A DNA stretch of 64,000 nt from Nemertoderma westbladi (Eukaryota; Xenacoelomorpha; Nemertodermatida; Nemertodermatidae). The translations under genes were made by a program, and so were the position numbers. The notes under the pieces are model-generated. The model did not search any database, was not told the DNA's origin, and saw only the letters and a list, made by a program, of their open reading frames with translations. Below, piece after piece: positions 33,001 to 42,425 of the stretch. The stretch covers positions 1 to 64,000 of the forward strand of contig JAUCBJ010009078.1 in the NCBI GenBank assembly GCA_032718475.1, written 5' to 3'. Every line of letters begins with the position of its first letter. The stretch's first letter is position 1.

Positions 33001-34612
33001 TATAATACATCCTGTAGTTACCACGTAGAACGAGCCTATACTATACTATAATACATCCTGTAGTTACCACGTAGAACCTATACTATACTATAATACATCC
33101 TGTAGTTACCACGTAGAGCCTATACTATAATACACCCTGTAGTTACCACGTAGAGCCTATACTATAATACATCCTGTAGTTACCACGTAGAACGAGCCTA
33201 TACTATACTATAATACATCCTGTAGTTACCACGTAGAACCTATACTATACTATAATACATCCTGTAGTTACCACGTAGAACCTATACTATACTATAATAC
33301 ATCCTGTAGTTACCACGTAGAACCTATACTATACTATAATACATCCTGTAGTTACCACGTAGAGCCTATACTATACTATAATACATCCTGTAGTTACCAC
33401 GTAGAACCTATACTATACTATAATACATCCTGTAGTTACCACGTAGAACCTATACTATACTATAATACATCCTGTAGTTACCACGTAGAACCTATACTAT
33501 ACTATAATACATCCTGTAGTTACCACGTAGAACCTATACTATACTATAATACATCCTGTAGTTACCACGTAGAACCTATACTATACTATAATACATCCTG
33601 TAGTTACCACGTAGAGCCTATACTATACTATAATACATCCTGTAGTTACCACGTAGAACCTATACTATACTATAATACATCCTGTAGTTACCACGTAGAG
33701 CCTATACTATACTATAATACATCCTGTAGTTACCACGTAGAGCCTATACTATAATACATCCTGTAGTTACCACGTAGAGTCTATACTATACTATAATACA
33801 TCCTGTAGTTACCACGTAGAACGAACCTGTACTATAATACATCCTGTAGTTACCACGTAGAACCTATACTATACTATACTACATCCTGTAGTTACCACGT
33901 AGAGCCTATACTATACTATAATACATCCTGTAGTTACCACGTAGAGCCTATACTATACTATAATACATCCTGTAGTTACCACGTAGAGCCTATACTATAC
34001 TATAATACATCCTGTAGTTACCACGTAGAACCTATACTATACTATACTACATCCTGTAGTTACCACGTAGAGCCTATACTATACTATAATACATCCTGTA
34101 GTTACCACGTAGAGCCTATACTATACTATAATACATCCTGTAGTTACCACGTAGAACCTATACTATACTATACTACATCCTGTAGTTACCACGTAGAGCC
34201 TATACTATACTATAATACATCCTGTAGTTACCACGTAGAACCTATACTATAATACATCCTGTAGTTACCACGTAGAACGAACCTATACTATAATACATCC
34301 TGTAGTTACCACGTAGAACCTATACTATACTATAATACATCCTGTAGTTACCACGTAGAGCCTATACTATACTATAATACATCCTGTAGTTACCACGTAG
34401 AACCTATACTATACTATAATACATCCTGTAGTTACCACGTAGAACCTATACTATAATACACCCTGTAGTTACCACGTAGAACCTATACTATAATACACCC
34501 TGTAGTTACCACGTAGAACCTATACTATACTATAATACATCCTGTAGTTACCACGTAGAACCTATACTATAATACACCCTGTAGTTACCACGTAGAACCT
34601 ATACTATACTAT

Positions 34613-34702
34613 CCGACTCTACCACCCGGAGCGGCGGGATTACCGGCGGTTTCGTCTTCCCCACCGATTCTACCACCCGGAAGGGCAGGATTACTACCTG
34701 GA
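34613..34702 (+). promoter_or_regulatory. 5' UTR / likely internal promoter of the retrotransposon
   Basis: About 90 nt between the satellite edge and the ORF1 start. It is GC-rich against an AT-rich surround and holds two related units starting CTACCACCCGG. In non-LTR elements the internal promoter lies in the 5' UTR, so this is its expected place. No specific promoter motif was identified. Confidence 0.4.
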
Positions 34703-37700
34703 ATGTCAGTCGTTCCTGTACAAACAACCATGTCCCTCCTATCCCCCTCGCAAACACAAGGGCGGGTAGGCCCGGGCATCCACACAGCCTATGACCCGAC
34801 CAAGGTATGCGATGGGGGCGACCCTACCCACACAGGCGTTCAGTCTGGTGTTTCCAGACTAATAAGGGATGAGGCGCGAGAAGCAGGGTATGCCTACCGA
34901 ACCAACACACTATCAGACCAGGACAACTCGGGGCTGAATAGGACGCTCAAGATCATCTCCCAACTAACACCTGTGGTAGTTAAGGACCTGGACGATTATG
35001 GCAACTGGGTACGTCGTGAACCCGCAACGTCATATTTTGGTGAAACAAAAGTCGATGCGACAACAATTGATACACACTCATATAAACTCAAACCTCGCCC
35101 TACCACCGCAGGGGATCGGATGTCCAAGAAAAACGGGATAAAAGTGATAAGGCAGGGGAAGAATCACCGAAGACCAGTCACTAGGAGTCAGAGTAAACTC
35201 TCCGCCAATGAGAATGAATCTTCCGATCGTATCCCTAAGCTGAGTAGCCTAGGTGGGGGCCCGGGTAATCACATTCAGACGATACACGACCTAGCGGGGA
35301 GAAACTGTGTAGGGGCAGATTTTTCTAATTGTAACAAATGTATATGTGCAGTAGCATCTATCCCTAGTGCAGAGAAAGAGCAACCCACCCTTTTTTATAC
35401 TGAGGATAACTTTAAAATTACCAATAGAAATTCATTGAGCCATATAGTTAATAATTACTCGACCATTCATGGTGTTAATTCGCTCCCGGTCGTAACCAGT
35501 GCTAATAATTTTGGGACTTTTACTGGTTATGATAATGCTGCGACTTTTACCAGCAATATTTTCACACCCACAAATATTGTTAATTCGGTCCCAGTTGTAA
35601 CCAGTGCTAATAATTTTGGGACTTTTACCGGTTATGATAATGCTGCGACTTTTACCAGCAATATTTTCACACCCACAAGTATTGTTAATTCGGTCCCAGT
35701 CGTAACCAGTGCTAATAATTTTGGGACTTTTACCGGTTATGATAATGCTGCGACTTTTACCAGCAATATTTTCACACCCACAAATATTGTTAATTCGGTC
35801 CCAGTTGTAACCAGTGCTAATAATTTTGGGACTTTTACTGGTAATGATAATGCTGCGACTTTTACCAGCAATATTTTCACACCCACAAATATTGTTAATT
35901 CGGTCCCAGTTGTAACCAGTGCTAATAATTTTGGGACTTTTACCGGTTATGATAATGCTGCGACTTTTACCAGCAATATTTTCACACCCACAAATATTGT
36001 CAATTCGGTCCCAGTTGTGACCAGTGCTAATAATTTTGGGACCTTTACCGGTAATGATAATGCTGCGACTTTTACCAGCAATATTTTCACGCCCACAAAT
36101 ATTGTTAATTCGGTCCCAGTCGTAACCAGTGCTAATAATCTCGGGACTTTTACAAGTAACACCTTAACTACCGTCTTTAATGTGAACTCAGTCCCAGCTG
36201 GAACCAGTGAGGATGACTTTGGGATTTTTAATAGTAATAGTTTCACCCACACTGATGTTGTGAACTCGGTCCCGAATGCAACCAGTGATGATAAATCTGG
36301 TACCTCCATCATTAACACTCTAACTCCCACTGATAATGTGAATTTGATACCAGCAGCTATAAACAGTATTGATAACTCTGGTTCTACTGCCCCCATGAAT
36401 TCCTACTCAGCTATGCCAATGACCACTAATCCCACGCCCCATTCAAACACAACATATATACAGAAGTATGACACATACGCAGACCCAATAGTAAATACCC
36501 ACTTCATGATCGACACTGACAATGAGCAATATGATATTTTATCACCTGTATGCGTCGAGGTCCCCAAAGCTGGCAATGGGCAATACCTATCACCGGGGAC
36601 GCAAGCTAGGAAATACTTAGCCTCCAAAGCAACCTCACGTCGTCTACAAATGGACACAGTAGACAAAATAGATCTGGACTCGTTGGAGAGTGCAAAGCTC
36701 GTGACAGACTCGATAGTGGACAGATTTCTTACCATCCTGGAAACCAACACTACAGGTCGCATATCCTGTGTGTCCTCTGCACTGTCAGTTAAACTGCAAA
36801 TGCAATATAATATGGTATCCGCTATTAAATTTGTAGCTAGGCAGTACTTCCAACCCGAAACACAACTTATTCTTTTCCCAGAATGTAGACAGACACATCC
36901 AGATTGTGAAGAGACACCATTCAAACACTTTTATTTGCATGTAGCAAACATAAAGGATAGAGAGGTCTATACACTCTGCTCTTTGGGACGTATTACCCCA
37001 ACTAATACCACCAGAGAAATCTGCAAAGTCATGAATTATATTGACGACCACTCACCTAGCAATAAAAAACGGAAGTATGCAGGGCGCTGGTCATCAATAG
37101 TATCACAAACAATACTGCCCCCTCAAGGTAATGACTATGACTGTGGGGTCTTTCTGTGTCTGCATGCGTATGCAATTGCCTTTGGAAATCAATCCCAGTT
37201 GGCTGCTCTGACTGACAATACCTATAGCGACCCACTTAGATCATGGATACGGGATACAATAGCGAGTAACTCTCTCCTAAATCCAACAGAGTATGGTACA
37301 TGTGGACTGATAAAAAATTCCCTGACAAATAATGACTACATACCACACAATTCATACCCGCCTGCCAGTTCAAAAGAGTATAAGCACGGTCATAAACGAC
37401 CAAAGGTGGTGAGTAACACTAAACATTCTAAACCTATCCCGGGATCTTATAATCTTACCAGTACTGCCATCACTAAGGATAATTGCTTAAGTGCTAGTGC
37501 ATATCCAATGGAAGGACCGACTAATTCCCCAACACATCACCCAGCCCCCGCAAAGAATATAGCAAGCACAATATCTTCACCACATGCCGGAGTAATAGAC
37601 CGTGAAGCATTTCCACACTATAGTGAAGTGAATCTCACCCCAGTGTTAACACTATCCCGCAAACCAGCAATAAAGAAACTACAGGCCATAGGAAATGAGC

Positions 37701-39010
37701 GGTTGGGAAAACTTCGCGAGAAGTTATACCAGGATATCAAGTCCCTCATGTCACCTACTCAAACAGTGTCACTTGAGCTTGCTACAAGAGGCTCCCAGCG
37801 CGAATCAGCAATTGATGTCTACGAGCTTATGCACTCAATGAAGGATGGCAACCTATCAGAAGCCACAAGGAAACGACTCAAGAAGGTTGCCAATAGTGAC
37901 TCGATGGATTCCAACACTGTTATGCGGCTTAGACAGGACCTAGTCTCAGCAGTGGCAGTTCTCCAAACTCGAATGACTCAGCTAGAAAATGACAATGCCA
38001 ATTTAACAGAAAGTAATCAGCGTTTGCAAGATGAGGTTAACCATGAGAGGCATGCACGCATCCTGCTTGAGGCAAAATGCACTGATACACATAAGGAGCT
38101 AAATGTATTCAAACTGGAAGTTAAACAAGCTCGACACTGCCACAGACCTTGTGATAACCACACCACCTCAGCACCAATACACAATAATAAAAAGCAATAC
38201 AATGATACAAGTTGGGAAAGACCAGACCTGAAACATACATACCAAAACAAAGCAATCCATGGTCACATGGCTCCAGTTATAATCAAGAATAGATATGCTC
38301 CTCTGGATAATGAACCACTGAAGGCAAGCTATACGGGTACTAAAATCATACAAGAGAAGAAACTTAGCGAATTAACCCAGATTCAGTCCAGTTCTTGGAG
38401 TGCTAACAACTCTAAGTCAGCGCATCATCCCAATCAGTATGTAGGTCAAACAGAAGTTCACCATCCTCTCCCCAGTGTCCTTCGACAAACCAATGACCAT
38501 TCGCACCCTTCTTCCTACAAACAAACAATGCCATTCACATCCCATTCACATCACCCCAGCAGAAAACAGACTAGGGACCAAGGAGAACTCAACAAGGTAT
38601 CATACCAAGGTCGCAGCCGGTCACCAGGTGACAAGGAATACTTATCATATGGATCATCATATCATAAAAAGTCCAGAAAACACATCAGTCAAACTTCAGA
38701 GCAGTGTCCGTATGCTTATATCTTTGTTACTGGCATTGACAGGCAACACCATGCTGAAGATGTGGTCAAATATCTTGCAAGGAGAGGCATCAATGTTTAC
38801 TACTCTAAAGCCTGGGAGCACCGCACATCATCTAACATGCGCTTGACTGTTGACATATGTCATCTACGGAAAACAACTGAACAAGGATTCTGGCCACATG
38901 GCATCGCATGTCGGGAATGGAAATCACAGACAATGATCCATAACGCAAAGTCTTCAAACAACAGCAACATAGGTTCTACTCATTTACCTCCAAGAACGTA
39001 TTATGTTTAG
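34703..39010 (+). CDS. Retrotransposon ORF1 protein with Ulp1-like (C48) cysteine-protease domain
   Basis: 1,435 aa, unusually long for an ORF1. In order: a basic N-terminal region; a Cys-rich stretch near residues 201-216 (CVGADFSNCNKCIC), possibly a zinc knuckle; about seven 35-aa repeats (NSVPVVTSANNFGTFTG type, residues about 255-490) followed by decayed repeats; a Ulp1/SENP-like domain about 650-855; a coiled coil about 1,070-1,145 rich in Leu, Gln and Glu; a Gln/His/Ser-rich linker; and a C-terminal RRM-like fold (YIFVTGIDRQ to WPHGIACREW, about 1,350-1,420) of the kind found in other non-LTR ORF1 proteins. The protease shows His742 (KHFYLHV), Gln808 and Cys814 (PPQGNDYDCGVF). The position where Ulp1 enzymes carry the triad Asp reads Cys759 (LCSLG). 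The start is the first Met after the 5' UTR; a Met ten residues in is an alternative. Expected role: nucleic-acid binding in the RNP. The protease role is unknown. Confidence 0.88.
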   Translation: MSVVPVQTTMSLLSPSQTQGRVGPGIHTAYDPTKVCDGGDPTHTGVQSGVSRLIRDEAREAGYAYRTNTLSDQDNSGLNRTLKIISQLTPVVVKDLDDYGNWVRREPATSYFGETKVDATTIDTHSYKLKPRPTTAGDRMSKKNGIKVIRQGKNHRRPVTRSQSKLSANENESSDRIPKLSSLGGGPGNHIQTIHDLAGRNCVGADFSNCNKCICAVASIPSAEKEQPTLFYTEDNFKITNRNSLSHIVNNYSTIHGVNSLPVVTSANNFGTFTGYDNAATFTSNIFTPTNIVNSVPVVTSANNFGTFTGYDNAATFTSNIFTPTSIVNSVPVVTSANNFGTFTGYDNAATFTSNIFTPTNIVNSVPVVTSANNFGTFTGNDNAATFTSNIFTPTNIVNSVPVVTSANNFGTFTGYDNAATFTSNIFTPTNIVNSVPVVTSANNFGTFTGNDNAATFTSNIFTPTNIVNSVPVVTSANNLGTFTSNTLTTVFNVNSVPAGTSEDDFGIFNSNSFTHTDVVNSVPNATSDDKSGTSIINTLTPTDNVNLIPAAINSIDNSGSTAPMNSYSAMPMTTNPTPHSNTTYIQKYDTYADPIVNTHFMIDTDNEQYDILSPVCVEVPKAGNGQYLSPGTQARKYLASKATSRRLQMDTVDKIDLDSLESAKLVTDSIVDRFLTILETNTTGRISCVSSALSVKLQMQYNMVSAIKFVARQYFQPETQLILFPECRQTHPDCEETPFKHFYLHVANIKDREVYTLCSLGRITPTNTTREICKVMNYIDDHSPSNKKRKYAGRWSSIVSQTILPPQGNDYDCGVFLCLHAYAIAFGNQSQLAALTDNTYSDPLRSWIRDTIASNSLLNPTEYGTCGLIKNSLTNNDYIPHNSYPPASSKEYKHGHKRPKVVSNTKHSKPIPGSYNLTSTAITKDNCLSASAYPMEGPTNSPTHHPAPAKNIASTISSPHAGVIDREAFPHYSEVNLTPVLTLSRKPAIKKLQAIGNERLGKLREKLYQDIKSLMSPTQTVSLELATRGSQRESAIDVYELMHSMKDGNLSEATRKRLKKVANSDSMDSNTVMRLRQDLVSAVAVLQTRMTQLENDNANLTESNQRLQDEVNHERHARILLEAKCTDTHKELNVFKLEVKQARHCHRPCDNHTTSAPIHNNKKQYNDTSWERPDLKHTYQNKAIHGHMAPVIIKNRYAPLDNEPLKASYTGTKIIQEKKLSELTQIQSSSWSANNSKSAHHPNQYVGQTEVHHPLPSVLRQTNDHSHPSSYKQTMPFTSHSHHPSRKQTRDQGELNKVSYQGRSRSPGDKEYLSYGSSYHKKSRKHISQTSEQCPYAYIFVTGIDRQHHAEDVVKYLARRGINVYYSKAWEHRTSSNMRLTVDICHLRKTTEQGFWPHGIACREWKSQTMIHNAKSSNNSNIGSTHLPPRTYYV
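35465..36135 (+). repeat. 105-bp in-frame tandem repeats inside ORF1
   Basis: About seven copies of a 105-bp (35-codon) unit encoding NSVPVVTSANNFGTFTG followed by an Asn/Thr-rich half. Copies differ by only a few bases (for example ggttat versus ggtaat), so the expansion is recent. More diverged copies continue to about 36,370. Open minus-strand frames opposite are shadows of the repeat. Confidence 0.93.
36655..37265 (+). other. Ulp1/SENP-like protease domain in ORF1
   Basis: Segment of ORF1 coding residues about 651-854. It opens with a helix like the Ulp1 N-terminal substrate region (SIVDRFLTIL), then carries HFYLHVANIKDREVYTLCSLG-type text around His742 and the PPQGNDYDCGVFLCLHAYA block around Gln808 and Cys814. 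The spacing of about 72 residues between His and Cys fits C48 peptidases. The family removes SUMO or related modifiers. Viral and transposon relatives also process proteins. Confidence 0.8.
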
Positions 39011-42000
39011 CAACAACGCATCCACGGACCTCACCTCCCCACACATCAAACTGAAAATCGCAACGTACAACTGTCATGGCTTCCATACAAACAGTGGCTA
39101 TATTTTAAATCTTTTAGATACACTCGATGTGCTCGCCATCCAGGAGCATTGGCTCGACGAAATTGAAGCTAAGGAACTCCTACCCGAACTAAAGGATGAA
39201 TTTTCATGTGTAAAATCTATCTCTAAGCTGATGACCAATCCAAATCGTATTAGGGGCGCGGGAGGTGTGGCACTATGGTATCGGAAGTCCCTCTTTACAG
39301 ATGTCACCTGCATTTCTTCCGGCGATGACATAGTTGGCATCAAAGCCTCCATCACCGGGTCTAATAGGACAGTGTTACTACTGAGCTGCTACGCTCCTGA
39401 TGGAAGCAAAGGAAAGGTAATTTATGACGACTTCACTGGACGACTTGAAGCCATTCTGGAATCACACACCCATTCTCTTCCACTAATTCTTGCTGACACC
39501 AATGCTGACTTAGGAACATTACAAGGACCCCGGACACACTTACATAAAGCAACCCCACGTGGCGAACAGTTCGATAATTTTCTTACCACCAATAACCTTA
39601 CTGCCATAGACACTCAATCCAACTTTACTGGGCCCACCACTACATTCCGCGGGCATGGTACATCATACATAGACCACATCTTAACACTCATAGACAGTCG
39701 TGACATAGTTACTAGTGGCGAGGTCCTAGAAGAAGACCCTGTATTCAATATGTCGGATCACGTACCAGTGGTGGCATGCATATGCCTGCCAATACATAGT
39801 GCATCACAGCCCTCAAAGAGGAACGTCAAACAGCTAGTTAAATTTTCCTGGGATCGGGTGACAGAGGATAATATCTCAAGGTATAATAGTCAAGTAAGTT
39901 ATGGAATCAGTAGCCTACAGGCACAGACCATGAAACATCCAATCAATTGGACCTGCAGTGAACTCAATGAATTCTCCTCAGGTGTCCAAAATATCATTCA
40001 AACTGCTGCAATCTCAACACTGCCAATATATAAACCAAGGAGACAATGTAAGAATATCAGAATTCGTTCTAAACAACTGTATGAACGATCCAAAATGACA
40101 AAGGGTCTTTACATACAATGGTGCAAACAAGGTAAAAAGGAAGGAACTACTCTTGGTGATGCCTTCAAAGAGTCACGTCGATCTGTTAAGAGGCTGCGCA
40201 ATTGGCTCTCTCATAATGCTGTATCGAATGTGGTGGACCGCAACTCCTCCTTAATGCACAATAACCCAAAGCTGTTCTGGAATAAATTCAAATCAAAATC
40301 TCACATAATACCAACAGCACATTTGCAAACTAACCTGCAGGAGAAACTAGCAAAGGAACAAATGAGAGGGAGCGATTGGGAGACCTCTGTCAGTGAACTT
40401 CAGCAAAATCTTAGGGACAAATGTAATTATTCTTGTCTGCCAACAATCTCCCCAGTCACCATCCGGAAAGTCCTCCTCGCACTCTCAAAAGGTAAGGCAC
40501 CTGATGCAGCTTCACTTGTTATCGAACTATTTCTTGTTCTGGAAGATAACCTCATCGACCCAATACTCGCTGATATTATAAATACATGCCTCAGACTTGG
40601 AGACACACCTGATTTGTTTGGCATGACAATTGTTACATACCTACATAAAGGCAAGGGAAGGGATCCAGCAGTCTGCACTTCATATCGCCCAATCGCAACC
40701 GTGAGCGTCTTTGGGAAGATCTTTGAGGCTGTGATATTGCGGGAGTTCCTCACATCACCAGGACTTGTATGTGATTCTCAGTTTGCATATCAACCAAAGA
40801 TTGGCACTGATCTGCTACTAGCCGCAATACTAGAAAGCCTTGAACATCAGAGAAAAGTGGGAAACTCAGTCTACCTCGTTCAGATTGACATTACAGCAGC
40901 ATTCGACAATGTTGCCTATACCAGCCTATTCACAAAACTCATGGAACACATCAATCCTTACATTTGCTCTGCCCTACTGGCGTATTACCTTCATACAGTT
41001 GTATTCCTTAAATTTGGATCAGGTGTAAGCCTAGATGGTACCCGCCTCACTAAAGGAGTCAAACAGGGATCCCTGCTCTCCCCTGTACTATTTAACCTGT
41101 ACCTAAGAGATACCTTCTCCAAGTTAGACGAACAAGGTTATGGATGGCAACTTAGTGACGTCTGGCTGGGCGTCGTCTCTTATGCGGATGATATCCTTAT
41201 AATGGCGAGGTCAGCTTCTGAAGCGGAACATATCGTTGCAGTCATCACTCAAAGTCTACGCGCCATAAGCCTAGATGTCCAGCCTGACAAAACTTCATGG
41301 GTATTCTTTCCGGGTAACAGTCACAGCAAGGTACACTGCACATTCCTAACTATCAACAATACGTTGGTGCCAGCCCACTCATCACTAACTTTTCTTGGTC
41401 ACAAATTTAGTGCAAAGGAGGACAGCCTCACGCAGTGTATTAGAACGATCGCCTCAGTAGCGGATATATTCCACAGAAATGGCTGGACAGTTAGGTGGCT
41501 GAAGGTAAATACTCTTAACTACCTCTGGAATACTATAGCGGTGCCAATCCTAACTTACAGCATGAGATTCCTCATTGGGGCACTGTCGCAACGAGAAGTA
41601 GACCAACTCGATATCTACTACCGTAAAATCTTACGAGGCCTGCTCTACCTGGGCACATATGCTAGTAACCAAGTGGTAATGGACCTTATGAATTGCGACC
41701 CAATATCAACTCGAGCATACAAAGATGCTCTAGGGACTATCTTGAGGACCACATCCTGCCCCAATACAATCCTCCAGCCGTTCCTTAGACTATCACTTTT
41801 CATTAACAGTAGCAAACAGGACAACGATTATCATACTGCAAGTCTCAGTGGGGCCTACCGACAATGTTCCAACTCCTTCCCAATGCCAGATATCCTATCC
41901 ATCCTAACATTCTCATACTGCAAGAAGGAATTATTATCTCGTCTAAACAACGGATCACTAACATCTGGTGAAGCGATGAAACGAAACTTTATTAATAACT

Positions 42001-42071
42001 GTTACAGCCTTCACAAAACGTCTTTCGACGTGAAACACATGCGAATATCACAGTACTACAATGTGTCTTAA
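39003..42071 (+). CDS. Retrotransposon ORF2: APE endonuclease and reverse transcriptase
   Basis: 1,022 aa. The N-terminal endonuclease has the APE motifs: ATYNCHG with Asn23, QEHW with Glu48, LADTNAD with Asp165 and Asn167 (usually GDFN), SYIDHI, and SDHVP with Asp252 and His253. The central RT spans about 480-800: KGKAPDAAS, SYRPIATVS, QIDITAAFDNV with Asp629, KGVKQGSLLSPVLFNLYL, and the active-site box YADD at 727-730. The C-terminal region (DIYYRKILRGLLYLG) has no RNase H. The enzyme would nick target DNA and prime reverse transcription on the element's 3' end. The start ATG at 39,003 lies inside the ORF1 terminus. All catalytic residues are present, so it may be active. Confidence 0.95.
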   Translation: MFSNNASTDLTSPHIKLKIATYNCHGFHTNSGYILNLLDTLDVLAIQEHWLDEIEAKELLPELKDEFSCVKSISKLMTNPNRIRGAGGVALWYRKSLFTDVTCISSGDDIVGIKASITGSNRTVLLLSCYAPDGSKGKVIYDDFTGRLEAILESHTHSLPLILADTNADLGTLQGPRTHLHKATPRGEQFDNFLTTNNLTAIDTQSNFTGPTTTFRGHGTSYIDHILTLIDSRDIVTSGEVLEEDPVFNMSDHVPVVACICLPIHSASQPSKRNVKQLVKFSWDRVTEDNISRYNSQVSYGISSLQAQTMKHPINWTCSELNEFSSGVQNIIQTAAISTLPIYKPRRQCKNIRIRSKQLYERSKMTKGLYIQWCKQGKKEGTTLGDAFKESRRSVKRLRNWLSHNAVSNVVDRNSSLMHNNPKLFWNKFKSKSHIIPTAHLQTNLQEKLAKEQMRGSDWETSVSELQQNLRDKCNYSCLPTISPVTIRKVLLALSKGKAPDAASLVIELFLVLEDNLIDPILADIINTCLRLGDTPDLFGMTIVTYLHKGKGRDPAVCTSYRPIATVSVFGKIFEAVILREFLTSPGLVCDSQFAYQPKIGTDLLLAAILESLEHQRKVGNSVYLVQIDITAAFDNVAYTSLFTKLMEHINPYICSALLAYYLHTVVFLKFGSGVSLDGTRLTKGVKQGSLLSPVLFNLYLRDTFSKLDEQGYGWQLSDVWLGVVSYADDILIMARSASEAEHIVAVITQSLRAISLDVQPDKTSWVFFPGNSHSKVHCTFLTINNTLVPAHSSLTFLGHKFSAKEDSLTQCIRTIASVADIFHRNGWTVRWLKVNTLNYLWNTIAVPILTYSMRFLIGALSQREVDQLDIYYRKILRGLLYLGTYASNQVVMDLMNCDPISTRAYKDALGTILRTTSCPNTILQPFLRLSLFINSSKQDNDYHTASLSGAYRQCSNSFPMPDILSILTFSYCKKELLSRLNNGSLTSGEAMKRNFINNCYSLHKTSFDVKHMRISQYYNVS

Positions 42072-42425
42072 AGTCTCCCTTCGGGTAATGTCATCATATC
42101 AGCTTAGCTATTATAGTGCTGGTGAAGTAGGGGGGGGGGGGGGGGGGGTGGTTCAGTATACGTATTTTTATTTTTATTTTTTCTATTTCAACCTATGTTC
42201 TCTGCAGTACAATTTGGTATATTTTATTTGTGCGTTTGGTCTACCGTACTTTGTACTTTTACCGGATGTACTACGCAACACATGTAATTATTTGCGCGTT
42301 CGTTTTACTCGTTTTACCCGTTTTACCCGTCACTTGTGCATGATGTACTACACAATTTTACTTTGAAGATAATATAATGTCGGCTGGACCGACGTCACTA
42401 TGTTAATAAATAAAAAAATGATTAT
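42072..42425 (+). other. Retrotransposon 3' UTR with poly(G) tract
   Basis: Noncoding sequence after ORF2. It contains a run of 19 G (42,130-42,148) and pyrimidine-rich text, and ends near GTCGGCTGGACCGACGTCAC followed by TATGTTAATAAATAAAAAAATG. The GGACCGAC...TATGT...AATAA order resembles one unit of the 35-bp array at 47.1-47.8 kb. The 3' boundary is approximate. Confidence 0.6.

Larger units (their letters stand above)
1..34612. repeat. Satellite array, 37/41/42/47-bp monomers
   Basis: An uninterrupted tandem array fills the first 34.6 kb apart from the N gap. Every monomer shares the core CATCCTGTAGTTACCACGTA. The part after the core varies: AGAGCC or AGAACC followed by one, two or three TATAC-type pentamers gives 37, 42 or 47 bp, and AGAACGAACCTGTA gives 41 bp. 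I estimate about 850 copies by dividing length by mean period. Copies are almost identical in the core, so the array is young or strongly homogenised. No reading frame longer than about 60 codons crosses it, because TAG recurs in each unit. No telomere repeat and no CENP-B-box-like motif is visible. It could be centromeric, pericentromeric or interstitial heterochromatin; the sequence does not decide. Confidence 0.98.
34613..42425 (+). mobile_element. Intact non-LTR retrotransposon with protease-bearing ORF1
   Basis: The element begins directly against satellite DNA. It has a short GC-rich 5' UTR of about 90 nt with two copies of a CTACCACCCGG-containing unit about 51 bp apart (34,619 and 34,670). 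Two long open frames follow, then a 3' UTR of about 350 nt. No LTRs are present. The 3' end is placed near AATAAATAAAAAAATG at about 42,405-42,420; it is not sharply defined and there is no long poly(A). Both ORFs are open throughout, so the copy is young and may be autonomous. The RT has no RNase H after it. Clade placement within the APE-endonuclease non-LTR elements is uncertain; a CR1/L2/Rex1-type position is a guess. Confidence 0.9.

Noticed and set aside
1-34612. CRISPR-like appearance of short repeats at regular spacing
   Set aside because: There are no unique spacers; the whole unit is repeated, and the genome is eukaryotic. It is a satellite.
1-34612. TATAAT boxes in every satellite unit
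   Set aside because: They are a by-product of the TATAC pentamers. A bacterial -10 reading has no meaning in an animal genome.
35947-36396. Minus-strand open frame opposite ORF1
   Set aside because: It is the antisense shadow of the 105-bp repeats, whose period is a multiple of three.
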